Positions 51,065-60,368 of a stretch of 64,000 nucleotides of DNA are shown piece by piece (positions within the stretch are counted from its first letter, which is position 1; every line of letters starts with the position of its first letter). The translations under genes were made by a program, and so were the position numbers. Under the pieces are notes generated by a model. The model was not told where the DNA came from. It saw only the letters and a program-made list of their open reading frames with translations, and did no database searches. Origin of the DNA: Flavobacteriales bacterium (GTDB lineage Bacteria; Bacteroidota; Bacteroidia; Flavobacteriales_F; PHOS-HE28); NCBI GenBank assembly GCA_016788205.1, contig JAEUTA010000031.1, positions 292,576 to 356,575 of the forward strand, given 5' to 3'.

Positions 51065-52237
51065 ATGTCGATCCCGAACCTGCTGCGTACCGCGTCCCTC
51101 CTGATCGGAAGCCTCCTTTTCGGTGCCGCGAACGCACAGCACGAAGGACATGATCACGCCACCCACGAGCACACCGACCAGGTGGAGAACGGCGTGGTGA
51201 AAGTCGTAGCGGCGGACACCGAAGCTCCGGAACTGGCGAAAGAAGAGGCGGAACACGGCGGCAAGTTCGACGCGGGCAAGCTGATCATGGGCCACATCGG
51301 CGATGAGCACGGCTGGCACCTCTGGGGCCACACCACGCTCCCACTGCCGATCATCATCTACAACACCGAGCGCGGCGTCTCCTGCTTCAGTAGCAGCCAT
51401 TTCGACCACGGCCACAAGACCTACGGCGGCTACATGCTGCACGAAGGCGATATCGTAGCTACTAAAGCGGAGGATGGCACCGATATCCACCACGCCACCA
51501 TCGACGAGCCGCTGACCAAGGCGACCTGGGACATCAGCATCACCAAGAACGTGCTCAGCCTGTTCATCAGCCTAGCGATCCTGCTGTTCGTGTTCATCAG
51601 CGTAGCGAAGGCCTACACGCGTCGCGCTGGTCAAGCCCCCACGGGCTTCCAGAACCTGGTGGAACCGATCATCCTCTTCGTGCGTGACGATGTGGCGAAG
51701 AGCGCCATCGGGCCGAAGTACATGACCTTCATGCCGTACCTGTTGACGGCCTTCTTCTTCATCTTCCTGAACAACCTGCTCGGTCTGGTGCCCTTCTTCC
51801 CCGGTGGCGCCAACCTCACGGGCAACATCGCGGTGACGCTGGTGCTCGCGCTGATCACCTTCATCATCGTGACGGTGAAGGGCAACAAGCACTACTGGCA
51901 CCACATCCTTGCCATGCCAGGCGTTCCGGGCTGGGTGCTGTTCATCCTGACCCCGGTGGAGATCCTGGGTATGTTCCTGAAGCCGTTCGTGTTGATGATC
52001 CGACTGTTCGCCAACATCACGGCGGGCCACATCATCGCGCTCAGCTTCTTCAGCTTGATCTTCGTTTTCGGTGAGACCAATGCGGGTGCCGGCTACGGCG
52101 TGTCCGTGATGTCGCTCGCCTTCACCGTGTTCATGACCATGCTCGAACTGCTGGTCGCCTTCATCCAAGCTTACGTGTTCACCTTCCTGTCGGCCATGTA
52201 CATCGGCTCGGCCGTGGAAGAACCACACCATCATTAG
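51065..52237 (+). CDS. atpB: ATP synthase F0 subunit a
   Basis: A 390-residue subunit a. Unlike E. coli AtpB (271 residues) it begins with a signal peptide (LLFGAANA) and a His/Asp/Glu-rich periplasmic extension of about 130 residues (HEGHDHATHEHTDQ), typical of Bacteroidota. Five to six transmembrane helices follow (about 158-370). The essential Arg of the proton half-channels is Arg313 in LMIRLFANITAGH, and Gln in the last helix is in VAFIQAYVFTFL. The ATG at 51065 is used; a GTG immediately before is the alternative. Confidence 0.96.
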   Translation: MSIPNLLRTASLLIGSLLFGAANAQHEGHDHATHEHTDQVENGVVKVVAADTEAPELAKEEAEHGGKFDAGKLIMGHIGDEHGWHLWGHTTLPLPIIIYNTERGVSCFSSSHFDHGHKTYGGYMLHEGDIVATKAEDGTDIHHATIDEPLTKATWDISITKNVLSLFISLAILLFVFISVAKAYTRRAGQAPTGFQNLVEPIILFVRDDVAKSAIGPKYMTFMPYLLTAFFFIFLNNLLGLVPFFPGGANLTGNIAVTLVLALITFIIVTVKGNKHYWHHILAMPGVPGWVLFILTPVEILGMFLKPFVLMIRLFANITAGHIIALSFFSLIFVFGETNAGAGYGVSVMSLAFTVFMTMLELLVAFIQAYVFTFLSAMYIGSAVEEPHHH

Positions 52238-52266
52238 AACCTGAACCTTTCCTAAACCTCGAACAC

Positions 52267-52509
52267 ATGTTCCTTTCTGTTCTCCTCGACCTCGGCACTG
52301 GTTACGGTATCGCCGCCCTCGGCGCTGGTCTCGCTGCAGTTGGTGCCGGCATCGGTATCGGCCGCATCGGTGGTGACGCGGTTCAAGCCATGGCCCGCCA
52401 GCCGGAAGCCATCAACGACCTGCGCGCCAACATGATCCTGACCGCCGCTCTCGTTGAAGGTGCTGCCTTCTTCGCGATGGTGGTAGGTCTGCTGGTGGTG
52501 CTGAAGTAA
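52267..52509 (+). CDS. atpE: ATP synthase F0 subunit c
   Basis: An 80-residue hairpin of two transmembrane helices with a polar loop ARQPE. The ion-binding carboxylate is Glu64 in LVEGAAFFAMV. Helix 1 lacks the Gln, and the residue after Glu64 is Gly rather than Ser/Thr, so the Na+-binding signature is absent and proton specificity is inferred. About 30 bp separate it from atpB and 58 bp from atpF. Confidence 0.96.
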   Translation: MFLSVLLDLGTGYGIAALGAGLAAVGAGIGIGRIGGDAVQAMARQPEAINDLRANMILTAALVEGAAFFAMVVGLLVVLK

Positions 52510-52567
52510 GCGAGGACACTCCGTCCGCGCTTTCTCTTCGTTCAACTTCAATTGATCACGCACGCCC

Positions 52568-53077
52568 ATGCTGCTCGCTAGTCTCGTAGAGCCGTCGTTC
52601 GGCCTCATCTTCTGGATGACGCTGTCGTTCCTGACAGTGCTCTTCCTCCTGGCCAAATTCGCCTGGAAGCCCATCCTCAATGGGTTGAAGGAGCGCGAAG
52701 CATCCATCGCCGATGCGCTGACCAAGGCCGAACAGGCGCGTGCTGAGAACGCGTTGATGATGGCCAAGAACGAGGACCTGATGCGTCAGGCGCGTGAGGA
52801 GCGCGAACTGATGCTGAAGGAAGCGCGCGACATCCGCGACCGCGAGATCGCCGGTGCGAAAGCCAAGGCCAAGGCCGAAGGTGACGCCCTGCTGGCACGC
52901 GCCCGCGAAGAGATCCGCAACGAGAAGAACGCCGCCATCACCGAGATGAAGAACCAGGTGGCCGAGCTGAGCATTCAAGTAGCTGAGCGTATCCTGAAGG
53001 AAAAGCTCGGTGACGCTGCAACGCAGAAGGCACTGGTGGATAAAGTGATGGCCGAGGCCGACCTCCGCAAGTCATGA
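52568..53077 (+). CDS. atpF: ATP synthase F0 subunit b
   Basis: A 169-residue stator subunit: one N-terminal transmembrane helix (about 12-32, FGLIFWMTLSFLTVLF) followed by a long Ala/Lys/Glu-rich coiled coil (KAEQARAENALMMAKNEDLM and on) to the end. It binds the delta subunit at the top of F1. It overlaps atpH by 4 nt. Confidence 0.95.
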   Translation: MLLASLVEPSFGLIFWMTLSFLTVLFLLAKFAWKPILNGLKEREASIADALTKAEQARAENALMMAKNEDLMRQAREERELMLKEARDIRDREIAGAKAKAKAEGDALLARAREEIRNEKNAAITEMKNQVAELSIQVAERILKEKLGDAATQKALVDKVMAEADLRKS

Positions 53078-53634
53078 ACATCGCCCCGGTCGCATACCGC
53101 TACGCGCGTTCCTTAATGGACCTCTCCCTGGAGAAGGCCAACACGGATGCCGTGAACGAGGATATGGCCCTGGTGGCCAACACCTGCGCCGGTAGCCGCG
53201 AACTGCAGGTGCTGCTGAGCAGCCCGGTGGTGAAAGCCGATAAGAAGGAGAAGGTGCTGGACCAGCTCTTCGCCGGAAAGATCGGCGCCATCACCAACAG
53301 CTTCATCGGCATCCTCGTGCGCAAGGGGCGCGAAGCGCTGCTGCCCCAGGTGGCCGCTGCGTTCACTGAACTCTACAAACAACACAAAGGCATCGTCACC
53401 GCCGAGGTGATCAGCGCCGTGCCGCTCACCGACGACGCGCGTAAGCGCGTGCAGGAGCTGGCCGCCGCGAAGCATCCCGGCAAGTCCATCCAACTCTCGG
53501 AAAAGGTGGACCCGTCCCTCATCGGCGGCGTGACGATCCGCATCGGCGACGAACAGTACGACGGCAGCGTGAGCCGCCGCCTGAACGACCTGCGCCGCGA
53601 ATTCTCCAAGAACCCGTACATCCCCGAGATCTAA
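53074..53634 (+). CDS. atpH: ATP synthase F1 subunit delta
   Basis: A 186-residue subunit with the N-terminal helical domain (VAYRYARSLMDLSLEKAN) that binds F1 alpha and the C-terminal VDPSLIGGVTIRIGDEQYDGSV. The gene overlaps atpF by ATGA and atpA follows 12 nt later. Confidence 0.95.
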   Translation: MNIAPVAYRYARSLMDLSLEKANTDAVNEDMALVANTCAGSRELQVLLSSPVVKADKKEKVLDQLFAGKIGAITNSFIGILVRKGREALLPQVAAAFTELYKQHKGIVTAEVISAVPLTDDARKRVQELAAAKHPGKSIQLSEKVDPSLIGGVTIRIGDEQYDGSVSRRLNDLRREFSKNPYIPEI

Positions 53635-53646
53635 AGCATACGCCCC

Positions 53647-55227
53647 ATGGCCCAAGTGCAACCCGCCGAAGTGTCGGCGATCCTGAAACAAGAACTCGCC
53701 GGTTTCCGCAGCGAGGCCGAGCTCGAGGAGGTCGGTACCGTACTGCAAGTGGGTGATGGTATCGCCCGCATCTACGGCCTGAAAGGAGTGCAGAGCGGTG
53801 AGCTCGTGGAGTTCAAGAGCGGCCTGCAAGCCATTGTGTTGAACCTCGAAGAGGACAACGTGGGTGCGGTATTGCTCGGTCCTTCCGTGGGTATCAAGGA
53901 AGGCGACACCGTGAAACGCACCAAGCGCATCGCCAGCATCAAGACCGGCGAAGGCATGGTGGGCCGCGTGGTGAACACCCTCGGCGAACCGATCGACGGC
54001 AAAGGCCCGATCGGCGGTGAGCTGTTCGAGATGCCGATCGAGCGCAAGGCTCCCGGCGTTATCTACCGCGAGCCTGTGAAGGAGCCGCTGCAGACGGGCA
54101 TCAAGGCCATCGACGCCATGATCCCCGTGGGCCGTGGCCAGCGCGAATTGATCATCGGCGACCGCCAGACCGGTAAGAGTACCGTGGCGATCGATACGAT
54201 CATCAACCAGAAGGAATTCTTCGACGCTGGCAAACCGGTGTACTGCATCTACGTGGCCGTTGGACAGAAAGGTTCCACGGTGGCCGGTACGGTGAAGGTG
54301 TTGGAAGAAGCCGGCGCCATGGCCTACACCACGGTGGTGGCCGCGAACGCCAGCGACCCTGCGCCGATGCAGTTCTACGCGCCGTTCACGGGTGCCGCCA
54401 TCGGCGAGTATTTCCGCGATACCGGTCGTCCTGCACTGATCGTGTACGATGATCTCTCCAAGCAAGCCGTGGCTTACCGCGAGGTGTCGCTGCTGCTGCG
54501 TCGTCCTCCCGGACGTGAGGCTTACCCGGGTGACGTGTTCTACCTGCACAGCCGCCTGCTGGAGCGCGCCGCGAAAGTGACCGCTGACCAGAGCGTGGCC
54601 GAGCAGATGAACGACCTGCCCGCTTCGCTGAAAGGAAAAGTGAAAGGTGGTGGTTCGTTGACCGCGCTGCCGATCATCGAGACACAAGCCGGTGACGTAT
54701 CCGCCTACATCCCTACGAACGTGATCTCCATCACCGATGGACAGATCTTCCTGGAGAGCAACCTGTTCCTCAGCGGCGTTCGCCCCGCCATCAACGTGGG
54801 TATCAGCGTGAGCCGCGTAGGTGGTAACGCGCAGATCAAATCCATGAAGAAGGTGGCCGGTACGCTGAAGCTTGACCAAGCTGCGTACCGCGAACTGGAG
54901 GCCTTCTCGAAGTTCGGTTCCGACCTCGACGCTGCTACCAAAGCGGTGTTGGACAAGGGTGCCCGCAACGTGGAGATCCTGAAGCAAGGGCAGAACAGCC
55001 CGGTGCGCGTGGAAGAGCAGATCGCCATCATCTACTGCGGTACCAAGGGCCTGCTGAGCAAGGTGCCGGTGAAGAACATCAAGCAGTTCGAAGCCGAGTT
55101 CATCACCATGCTGCGCAACAAGCACAACGATGTGCTCGAAGCGTTGAAGAAGGGTGACTACAACGACCAGATCACGAGCACGTTGGAGAAAGTGGCCGCT
55201 GATCTCGTGAAGAGCCTAGACAATTGA
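53647..55227 (+). CDS. atpA: ATP synthase F1 subunit alpha
   Basis: A 526-residue subunit. The Walker A motif GDRQTGKS is at residues 171-178, in the non-catalytic nucleotide site, and the alpha signature [14 protein letters not shown] is present. C-terminal helical domain ends LVKSLDN. Length matches the family. Confidence 0.98.
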   Translation: MAQVQPAEVSAILKQELAGFRSEAELEEVGTVLQVGDGIARIYGLKGVQSGELVEFKSGLQAIVLNLEEDNVGAVLLGPSVGIKEGDTVKRTKRIASIKTGEGMVGRVVNTLGEPIDGKGPIGGELFEMPIERKAPGVIYREPVKEPLQTGIKAIDAMIPVGRGQRELIIGDRQTGKSTVAIDTIINQKEFFDAGKPVYCIYVAVGQKGSTVAGTVKVLEEAGAMAYTTVVAANASDPAPMQFYAPFTGAAIGEYFRDTGRPALIVYDDLSKQAVAYREVSLLLRRPPGREAYPGDVFYLHSRLLERAAKVTADQSVAEQMNDLPASLKGKVKGGGSLTALPIIETQAGDVSAYIPTNVISITDGQIFLESNLFLSGVRPAINVGISVSRVGGNAQIKSMKKVAGTLKLDQAAYRELEAFSKFGSDLDAATKAVLDKGARNVEILKQGQNSPVRVEEQIAIIYCGTKGLLSKVPVKNIKQFEAEFITMLRNKHNDVLEALKKGDYNDQITSTLEKVAADLVKSLDN

Positions 55228-55245
55228 TCCCGGAGATCCTGTAGC

Positions 55246-55264
55246 GTCGACCCACCGGGTCGAC
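55246..55264. repeat. Small hairpin between atpA and atpG
   Basis: GTCGACCC-ACC-GGGTCGAC is a perfect 8-bp stem with a 3-nt loop, lying 18 nt after atpA and about 35 nt before the atpG ATG. It has no T tract; an mRNA processing or translational element is possible. Confidence 0.6.
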
Positions 55265-55297
55265 CCATGAACCCCGAACCAGCAGCCCGCACCCACG

Positions 55298-56185
55298 ATG
55301 CCAAGCCTGAAGGAAGTACGCAGCCGGATCGTCTCGGTCAACAGCACCAAGCAGATCACCGCCGCCATGAAAATGGTGAGCGCGGCCAAGCTGCGTCGTG
55401 CCCAGGATGCGATCACGCGCATGCGTCCTTACGCGGAGAAGCTGCAGCAGATCCTGAGCAACGTGAGCGCTTCACTGGATAGCAGCGAAGGCAAGTACAG
55501 CCAGCAGCGCGAGGTGAAGAAGGTGTTGATGGTGGCCATCGTGAGCAATCGCGGATTGGCCGGTGCCTTCAACACGCAGGTCTTCCGCCAGATCCGTCGC
55601 ACGGCTACGCAACTGGAAAGCGAAGGCAAAACGGTACATATCCTGCCGCTCGGCAAGAAAGCGATGGACGCGTATCGCCGTACGAAGTATTTCAACGCCG
55701 ACCTGCCCACGGACGGTGCCAGCCTTTACGATGGCCTGAGCTTCGACAAGGTGGCGCCGAAGGCCGAACTGCTCATGGAGCTCTTCGCCAACGGCACCTA
55801 CGACCAGATCGTGCTGGTGTACAACAAGTTCAAGAACGCGGCGGTGCAGATCCTCTCCGAGGAGCAATACCTGCCTGTGGCACCGCCCAAGGCCGATGCT
55901 TCCGCAAAAGCCAGCGCTTCCAAGGTGGACTACATCATGGAACCGAGCCGCGAGGAGATCGTGGAGAACATCATCCCGAAGAGCCTGAAGATCCAGCTCT
56001 ACAAGGCGATGCTCGACAGCAACGCCGCCGAGCACGGTGCACGCATGACCGCCATGCACAAGGCCACCGACAACGCCGACAGCCTGCTGAAAGGCCTGAA
56101 GCTCACCTACAACAAGGCGCGTCAGGCGAGCATCACCAACGAGATCCTGGAGATCGTGGGTGGTGCGGAGGCATTGAAGGGGTAA
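55298..56185 (+). CDS. atpG: ATP synthase F1 subunit gamma
   Basis: A 295-residue rotor subunit with the N-terminal helix RIVSVNSTKQITAAMKMVSA and C-terminal helix AKLTYNKARQASITNEILEI, characteristic of gamma. Its ATG at 55298 follows a 70-bp gap. The genes for beta and epsilon (atpD, atpC) do not follow; in Bacteroidota they are usually at another locus. Confidence 0.96.
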   Translation: MPSLKEVRSRIVSVNSTKQITAAMKMVSAAKLRRAQDAITRMRPYAEKLQQILSNVSASLDSSEGKYSQQREVKKVLMVAIVSNRGLAGAFNTQVFRQIRRTATQLESEGKTVHILPLGKKAMDAYRRTKYFNADLPTDGASLYDGLSFDKVAPKAELLMELFANGTYDQIVLVYNKFKNAAVQILSEEQYLPVAPPKADASAKASASKVDYIMEPSREEIVENIIPKSLKIQLYKAMLDSNAAEHGARMTAMHKATDNADSLLKGLKLTYNKARQASITNEILEIVGGAEALKG

Positions 56186-56259
56186 GCGCTCTGCCTGGGC
56201 CACGTCCCCAGCAACCCGAAGTCTTCCGTTCGTCTTCCTTGCGTAAACTCGTGTTGCGC

Positions 56260-58461
56260 ATGAGACCACTTCTCTCCCTTCTGCTCCTGTTGCTTTCACT
56301 GCATGTGTCGGCCGCGCTCAGTGTTTATGTGGATGCCTGGGCGGCCACCTGCGGCAACCCGACCGGAAGGGCCCGAGCCAATCCTAGCGGTGGTGTAGCC
56401 CCTTACATCTACAGCTGGAGCAATGGTGGCGATACCGACATGATCACGGATCTCGCAGCAGGTACATATACCGTGACGGTCACAGATGCCATCGGTGATG
56501 AGGTACAAGGAGAGGCGGTCATAGAAGATGTACCCAGCCTCGGGAACCACGGACCGGACATGTTCGCGTTCGGAGGAATGACCCCCTGCGTTGGGGAATG
56601 CAATGGGGGCTTTCGATTCTACATGGGTGCCCAGGGCCAGCAACCCGTGGTGGTGACGACCGATCCGCCGATGGATCTGGAGTTCACCAACCAGGACCCG
56701 ATCACCCTGTGGACCTCGCGCCAATTCAGAGGGGCTTGTGCCGGACAGGTCGTGGATCTTCAGATCGTGGATGACAATGGATGCTTCGGTACTGCGCAGA
56801 TCACCATACCCGAGCCTGTCGTATTCGAAACCACCGTACTGGCCACCACCGGCAGTTGCACGGGTGGAACAGGCGGAACAGCGACCGTACAGGTGGATCT
56901 GATGAACGCGGACCTTGGCTACGAGCCCTATTGGCAACTGGTTGCCCGTGACGACCAAGGCGTGGAGGCGAGCAGCATCGACCTGACCTTCCAACAAGCT
57001 GGCGAACACATGTTCTTCGGCCTTCACCCCGGCGCTTGGACCGCCATCCTCCGCAAGAACTTCGGGACCGGCCCCGGAGCTCCCGATAACTGCGAATTCA
57101 CCGCGCCTTTCACCATCGCGGATGTCGGTTCCGCTTGCGGCATCGTGAATGGCACGGTACACCATGAGAGCAACCAGAACTGTGCGCAGGACAATGGGGA
57201 GGTCGGTGTTCCATATCGTCTTCTTGAATTCATTCCCGGCCCCTTCTATGCCCTTACCAGCGCTACGGGATCCTACCAGGCCGCTCTTCCTTTCGGGAAC
57301 TATTCCCTTGCACAGATCGGTGAGGGCATCGAACAGCTTTGCCCGCCTTCAACGCCGATCCTTGTTCCTGTCAGCACCACGCCTTCCAGCATCAACATCG
57401 CCGATTCCATCACTTCGCCGTTCGATCTGGTCGCCCATTTGTGCAACACCACCGCACGACCGGGCTTCCAGTTCAATTACAACCTGCATATCCGCAACTA
57501 CAGCGCGTACCCCGGCGAAGCGACCACGGTGGACTTCTCTTACGATCCGATCTTCTCCTACGTAAGCAGCTCGCATAACCCCGCTCTTAACTCACCGGGA
57601 GTACTTCGCTTCGATCTCCCGGATATGGCACCTTTCGGACATGCTAACATCCGGGTGACCTTGCAGGTGCCTGCGGACGCTGGGCTGATCGGTACGCAGC
57701 ACGATGCCACACTACAGGTGTCCTCGAGCCTTGCGGAGAATATCGCGAACAACACGACCACCGAAACGCTGACGATCACCGGGAGCTATGACCCCAACGA
57801 CAAGCAGGCGCGCACGAGCACGCGTTTGAGCGGGACCGACTACCTGCTCGGCCAGGATGAATGGATCGACTATATGATCCGGTTCCAGAACACCGGGACC
57901 GATACGGCGTTCACCGTTGTGGTGACCGACACCCTGAGCGAACATTTGGATCTGCGGACGCTGGACATTCTTGGCAGTTCGCATGAGATGACCCCGGAGA
58001 TCCGCAACGGCAGCGTGCTCGTTTTCACCTTCCACAGCATCCTGCTCCCGGACAGCAACGTGAATGAGGCCTCCAGCCACGGCTACATCTTCTTCCGCAT
58101 CCGACCGTTCGAACAGCCCGGAGTGATGATCACCAACGCTGCCGACATCTACTTCGACTTCAACGAACCGGTGCGCACGAACTCCACCGAGCTCTGGATG
58201 AGCGTCACTACCGCTCTGGATGAGGATCCGAGTCCGGACGTCACCCTGTTCCCCAGCCCGGTCGACGACGTGTTGAACGTTCAGCTGCCAGCTTCGCACA
58301 CGGCCAGAACATTCATCATCCATGGCATGGATGGCCGTCAGATCGTGAGGCAGGCCGCCTCCCTACCCTTGCACGTTCGCATGCTTCCCTCAGGTGTGTA
58401 TTCCCTGGAGGTGGAGTTCACGAACGGCTCGTCCATGGTCTCTCGTTTCGTGAAGCGTTAG
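56260..58461 (+). CDS. Secreted repeat protein with T9SS type A sorting domain
   Basis: A 733-residue surface protein. The signal peptide (LLLLLLSLHVSA) is followed by SprB-like repeats (SGGVAPYIYSWSNGGDTD, TYTVTVTDAIG), a Cys-containing central part, and a beta-sandwich module starting YDPNDKQARTS and containing RFQNTGTDTAFTVVVTDTLS, the DUF7619/CHU-type repeat common in Flavobacteria. The C-terminal about 75 residues form a sorting domain (LFPSPVDDVLNVQL ... ending FVKR). Start chosen at ATG 56260; a TTG at 56239 would place the signal poorly. The gene overlaps the convergent MOSC gene by 4 bp. Confidence 0.88.
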   Translation: MRPLLSLLLLLLSLHVSAALSVYVDAWAATCGNPTGRARANPSGGVAPYIYSWSNGGDTDMITDLAAGTYTVTVTDAIGDEVQGEAVIEDVPSLGNHGPDMFAFGGMTPCVGECNGGFRFYMGAQGQQPVVVTTDPPMDLEFTNQDPITLWTSRQFRGACAGQVVDLQIVDDNGCFGTAQITIPEPVVFETTVLATTGSCTGGTGGTATVQVDLMNADLGYEPYWQLVARDDQGVEASSIDLTFQQAGEHMFFGLHPGAWTAILRKNFGTGPGAPDNCEFTAPFTIADVGSACGIVNGTVHHESNQNCAQDNGEVGVPYRLLEFIPGPFYALTSATGSYQAALPFGNYSLAQIGEGIEQLCPPSTPILVPVSTTPSSINIADSITSPFDLVAHLCNTTARPGFQFNYNLHIRNYSAYPGEATTVDFSYDPIFSYVSSSHNPALNSPGVLRFDLPDMAPFGHANIRVTLQVPADAGLIGTQHDATLQVSSSLAENIANNTTTETLTITGSYDPNDKQARTSTRLSGTDYLLGQDEWIDYMIRFQNTGTDTAFTVVVTDTLSEHLDLRTLDILGSSHEMTPEIRNGSVLVFTFHSILLPDSNVNEASSHGYIFFRIRPFEQPGVMITNAADIYFDFNEPVRTNSTELWMSVTTALDEDPSPDVTLFPSPVDDVLNVQLPASHTARTFIIHGMDGRQIVRQAASLPLHVRMLPSGVYSLEVEFTNGSSMVSRFVKR

Positions 58462-58997
58462 ACGCGTTCCAGCGCAACGAAGGGCTGCGCGGGCAGCTCC
58501 ACCGTCATGGTGTCCCCTGACCGGATGACCCCGCCTGCTACGACGATGCCCATGATCCCCGCTTTCCGGATCAGCGAGCCGTCGTGGGATCGGCCCAGCA
58601 CGGCAGCCATCAAGCCGGGGCGAAGGCCATCCAATTGAGCGCACGGGTTGCGCAGACCGGTGATCTCCACCACGGCCTCGCCGATGTACAGACGTGTCCC
58701 ACGTGGTAGCGCCAACAGGTCGATGCCTCGTGTAGTGATGTTCTCGCCCATCAGCCCAGGTGCCAGATCGAAGCCTTGACCGTTCAACGCGTCGATCAGT
58801 TCCATCATCATCAGGTGTACCTGGCGCAGGTTGGGTTGCTCTGGATCCTGCCGGACCCGCGAGCGGTGCTTCACCGTGGAACCTGCGTGGGCATCACCTT
58901 CAACGCCCAGGCCTTCCAGCAGCATGATGCTGGGGCGCACGAGCTTGCTCATCGTATGCCCTGCGCTGCTACAAACGGCGACCACTTCCGCCCTCAT
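58458..58997 (-). CDS. MOSC domain protein
   Basis: A 179-residue MOSC-domain protein related to the C-terminus of molybdenum cofactor sulfurase. Segments VEGDAHAG, LMGENITTRGIDLLALPRGT and ITGLRNPCAQLDGL are the family motifs; the Cys in NPCAQL may be the conserved sulfur-relay residue. Likely handles sulfur transfer or detoxification of N-hydroxylated compounds (as YiiM does), but no molybdoenzyme is near. Confidence 0.88.
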   Translation of the reverse strand: MRAEVVAVCSSAGHTMSKLVRPSIMLLEGLGVEGDAHAGSTVKHRSRVRQDPEQPNLRQVHLMMMELIDALNGQGFDLAPGLMGENITTRGIDLLALPRGTRLYIGEAVVEITGLRNPCAQLDGLRPGLMAAVLGRSHDGSLIRKAGIMGIVVAGGVIRSGDTMTVELPAQPFVALERV

Positions 58998-59032
58998 CGC
59001 TACGAATAACGCACACCTTTGTGCCTTATTCC

Positions 59033-60301
59033 ATGTCCCCAGCGAAACCCCGTCCTTTTACCCGGTACCAGATCTTCCTGATCGCGGTGCTTGCCTTCAT
59101 GCAGTTCACGGTGATCCTGGACTTCATGGTGATGGCTCCGCTGGGCGCCATGCTGATACCGGAACTGGACATCACCCCCGAACAGTTCAGCCATGTGGTA
59201 CTTGCCTATGCGGCGGCGGCGGGCATCAGTGGTTTGTTGGCTGCCGGCTTCGCGGATAAATACGACCGCAAGTCGCTGCTGTTGTTCTTCTACATCGGCT
59301 TCATCATCGGCACGCTGTTCTGCGGCCTCGCTCCATCGTATGAGCTGCTGCTCGCTGCGCGGATCTTCACCGGCATCTTCGGTGGCGTGATCGGCTCGGT
59401 GTCCATGGCCATCATCACCGATGTTTTCGCGCCAGAAGTGCGTGGCCGGGTGATGGGCTTCGTACAGATGGCCTTCGCCGTAAGCCAGGTGGCGGGTATC
59501 CCGATCGGCCTCTTCCTCGCACACCGCTTCCATTGGCACGCCCCGTTCCTGATGATCGTGGGCTTCGGAACACTCGTGGGCTTCATCATCTTCCGGTCCA
59601 TGCGTCCGGTGGCCGATCACCTCCTGCTGCATCACACTACCGATCCGGTACGGCACCTGCTGAACACCTTCACCAACCGTCGCCACACCGTGCCTTTCCT
59701 CACCATGATGATCCTGGCCACGGGCGGGTTCATGATGATGCCGTTCTCCACCACTTTTCTGGTGAACAACGTGGGGGTCAGCGAAGGAGAGCTTCCGTGG
59801 ATCTTCGTGATCATCGGGCTCTGCTCCATGTTCGTATTCCCGTTGATGGGTCGCTTGAGCGACCGTTTCGGCAAGCTGCGGATCTTCATCTTCGGCACAG
59901 TCATCGCCATGACCACCACGGTCATTTACAGTCATCTAGGGCCAACACCGCTTTGGCTGGTGATCATGATCAATGCGATCAGTTTCGTGGGCATCGGGAG
60001 CCGGATCGTTTCTTCCCAGGCGCTGATCACGAGTGTTCCGGAAGCTCGGGATCGCGGAGCCTTTTCGGCCATCACCGCGTCCATCCAACAACTTTCCGGA
60101 GCCATCGCTGCCGGCGTGGCCGGCTTGATCGTGATGCAAGCCAACGAGACCGCGCCACTGATCCATTACGATACGCTCGGCATCGTTTGCGCCTGCACCA
60201 TGTTCCTCTGCGTGGTCCTGATGTATTTCGTGCAGCGACAGGTTGAGCGCCAGCAGGCTTCGGTCGAGGACCTTGTTCGTCCGGAGACCGCATCCGCTTG
60301 A
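59033..60301 (+). CDS. MFS transporter
   Basis: A 422-residue major facilitator superfamily protein with 12 predicted helices. The loop between helices 2 and 3 is GFADKYDRKSLLL (the MFS motif A-type GxxxDRxGRK variant), and helix 4 carries RIFTGIFGGVIG. Substrate not predictable; sequence character is similar to drug/H+ antiporters of the DHA1 type. The ATG at 59033 is preceded by a CACCTTTG box 11 nt upstream. Confidence 0.9.
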   Translation: MSPAKPRPFTRYQIFLIAVLAFMQFTVILDFMVMAPLGAMLIPELDITPEQFSHVVLAYAAAAGISGLLAAGFADKYDRKSLLLFFYIGFIIGTLFCGLAPSYELLLAARIFTGIFGGVIGSVSMAIITDVFAPEVRGRVMGFVQMAFAVSQVAGIPIGLFLAHRFHWHAPFLMIVGFGTLVGFIIFRSMRPVADHLLLHHTTDPVRHLLNTFTNRRHTVPFLTMMILATGGFMMMPFSTTFLVNNVGVSEGELPWIFVIIGLCSMFVFPLMGRLSDRFGKLRIFIFGTVIAMTTTVIYSHLGPTPLWLVIMINAISFVGIGSRIVSSQALITSVPEARDRGAFSAITASIQQLSGAIAAGVAGLIVMQANETAPLIHYDTLGIVCACTMFLCVVLMYFVQRQVERQQASVEDLVRPETASA

Positions 60302-60336
60302 TCAACGTTGGTCATCCCGCGAACCTCGAGCGGTCG

Positions 60337-60354
60337 GGTGCGTACAAACGCACC
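60337..60354. repeat. Hairpin upstream of the LamG-like T9SS gene
   Basis: GGTGCGT-ACAA-ACGCACC, a perfect 7-bp stem 14 nt before the ATG at 60369. It may terminate the MFS transcript or affect translation of the next gene. Confidence 0.5.
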
Positions 60355-60368
60355 TCCTTAACGACCAC

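Noticed and set aside
53113-55125. 670-residue open frame antisense to atpH/atpA
   Set aside because: Caused by GC-rich third positions in atpA; rich in His/Gly/Leu with no folded-domain motif.
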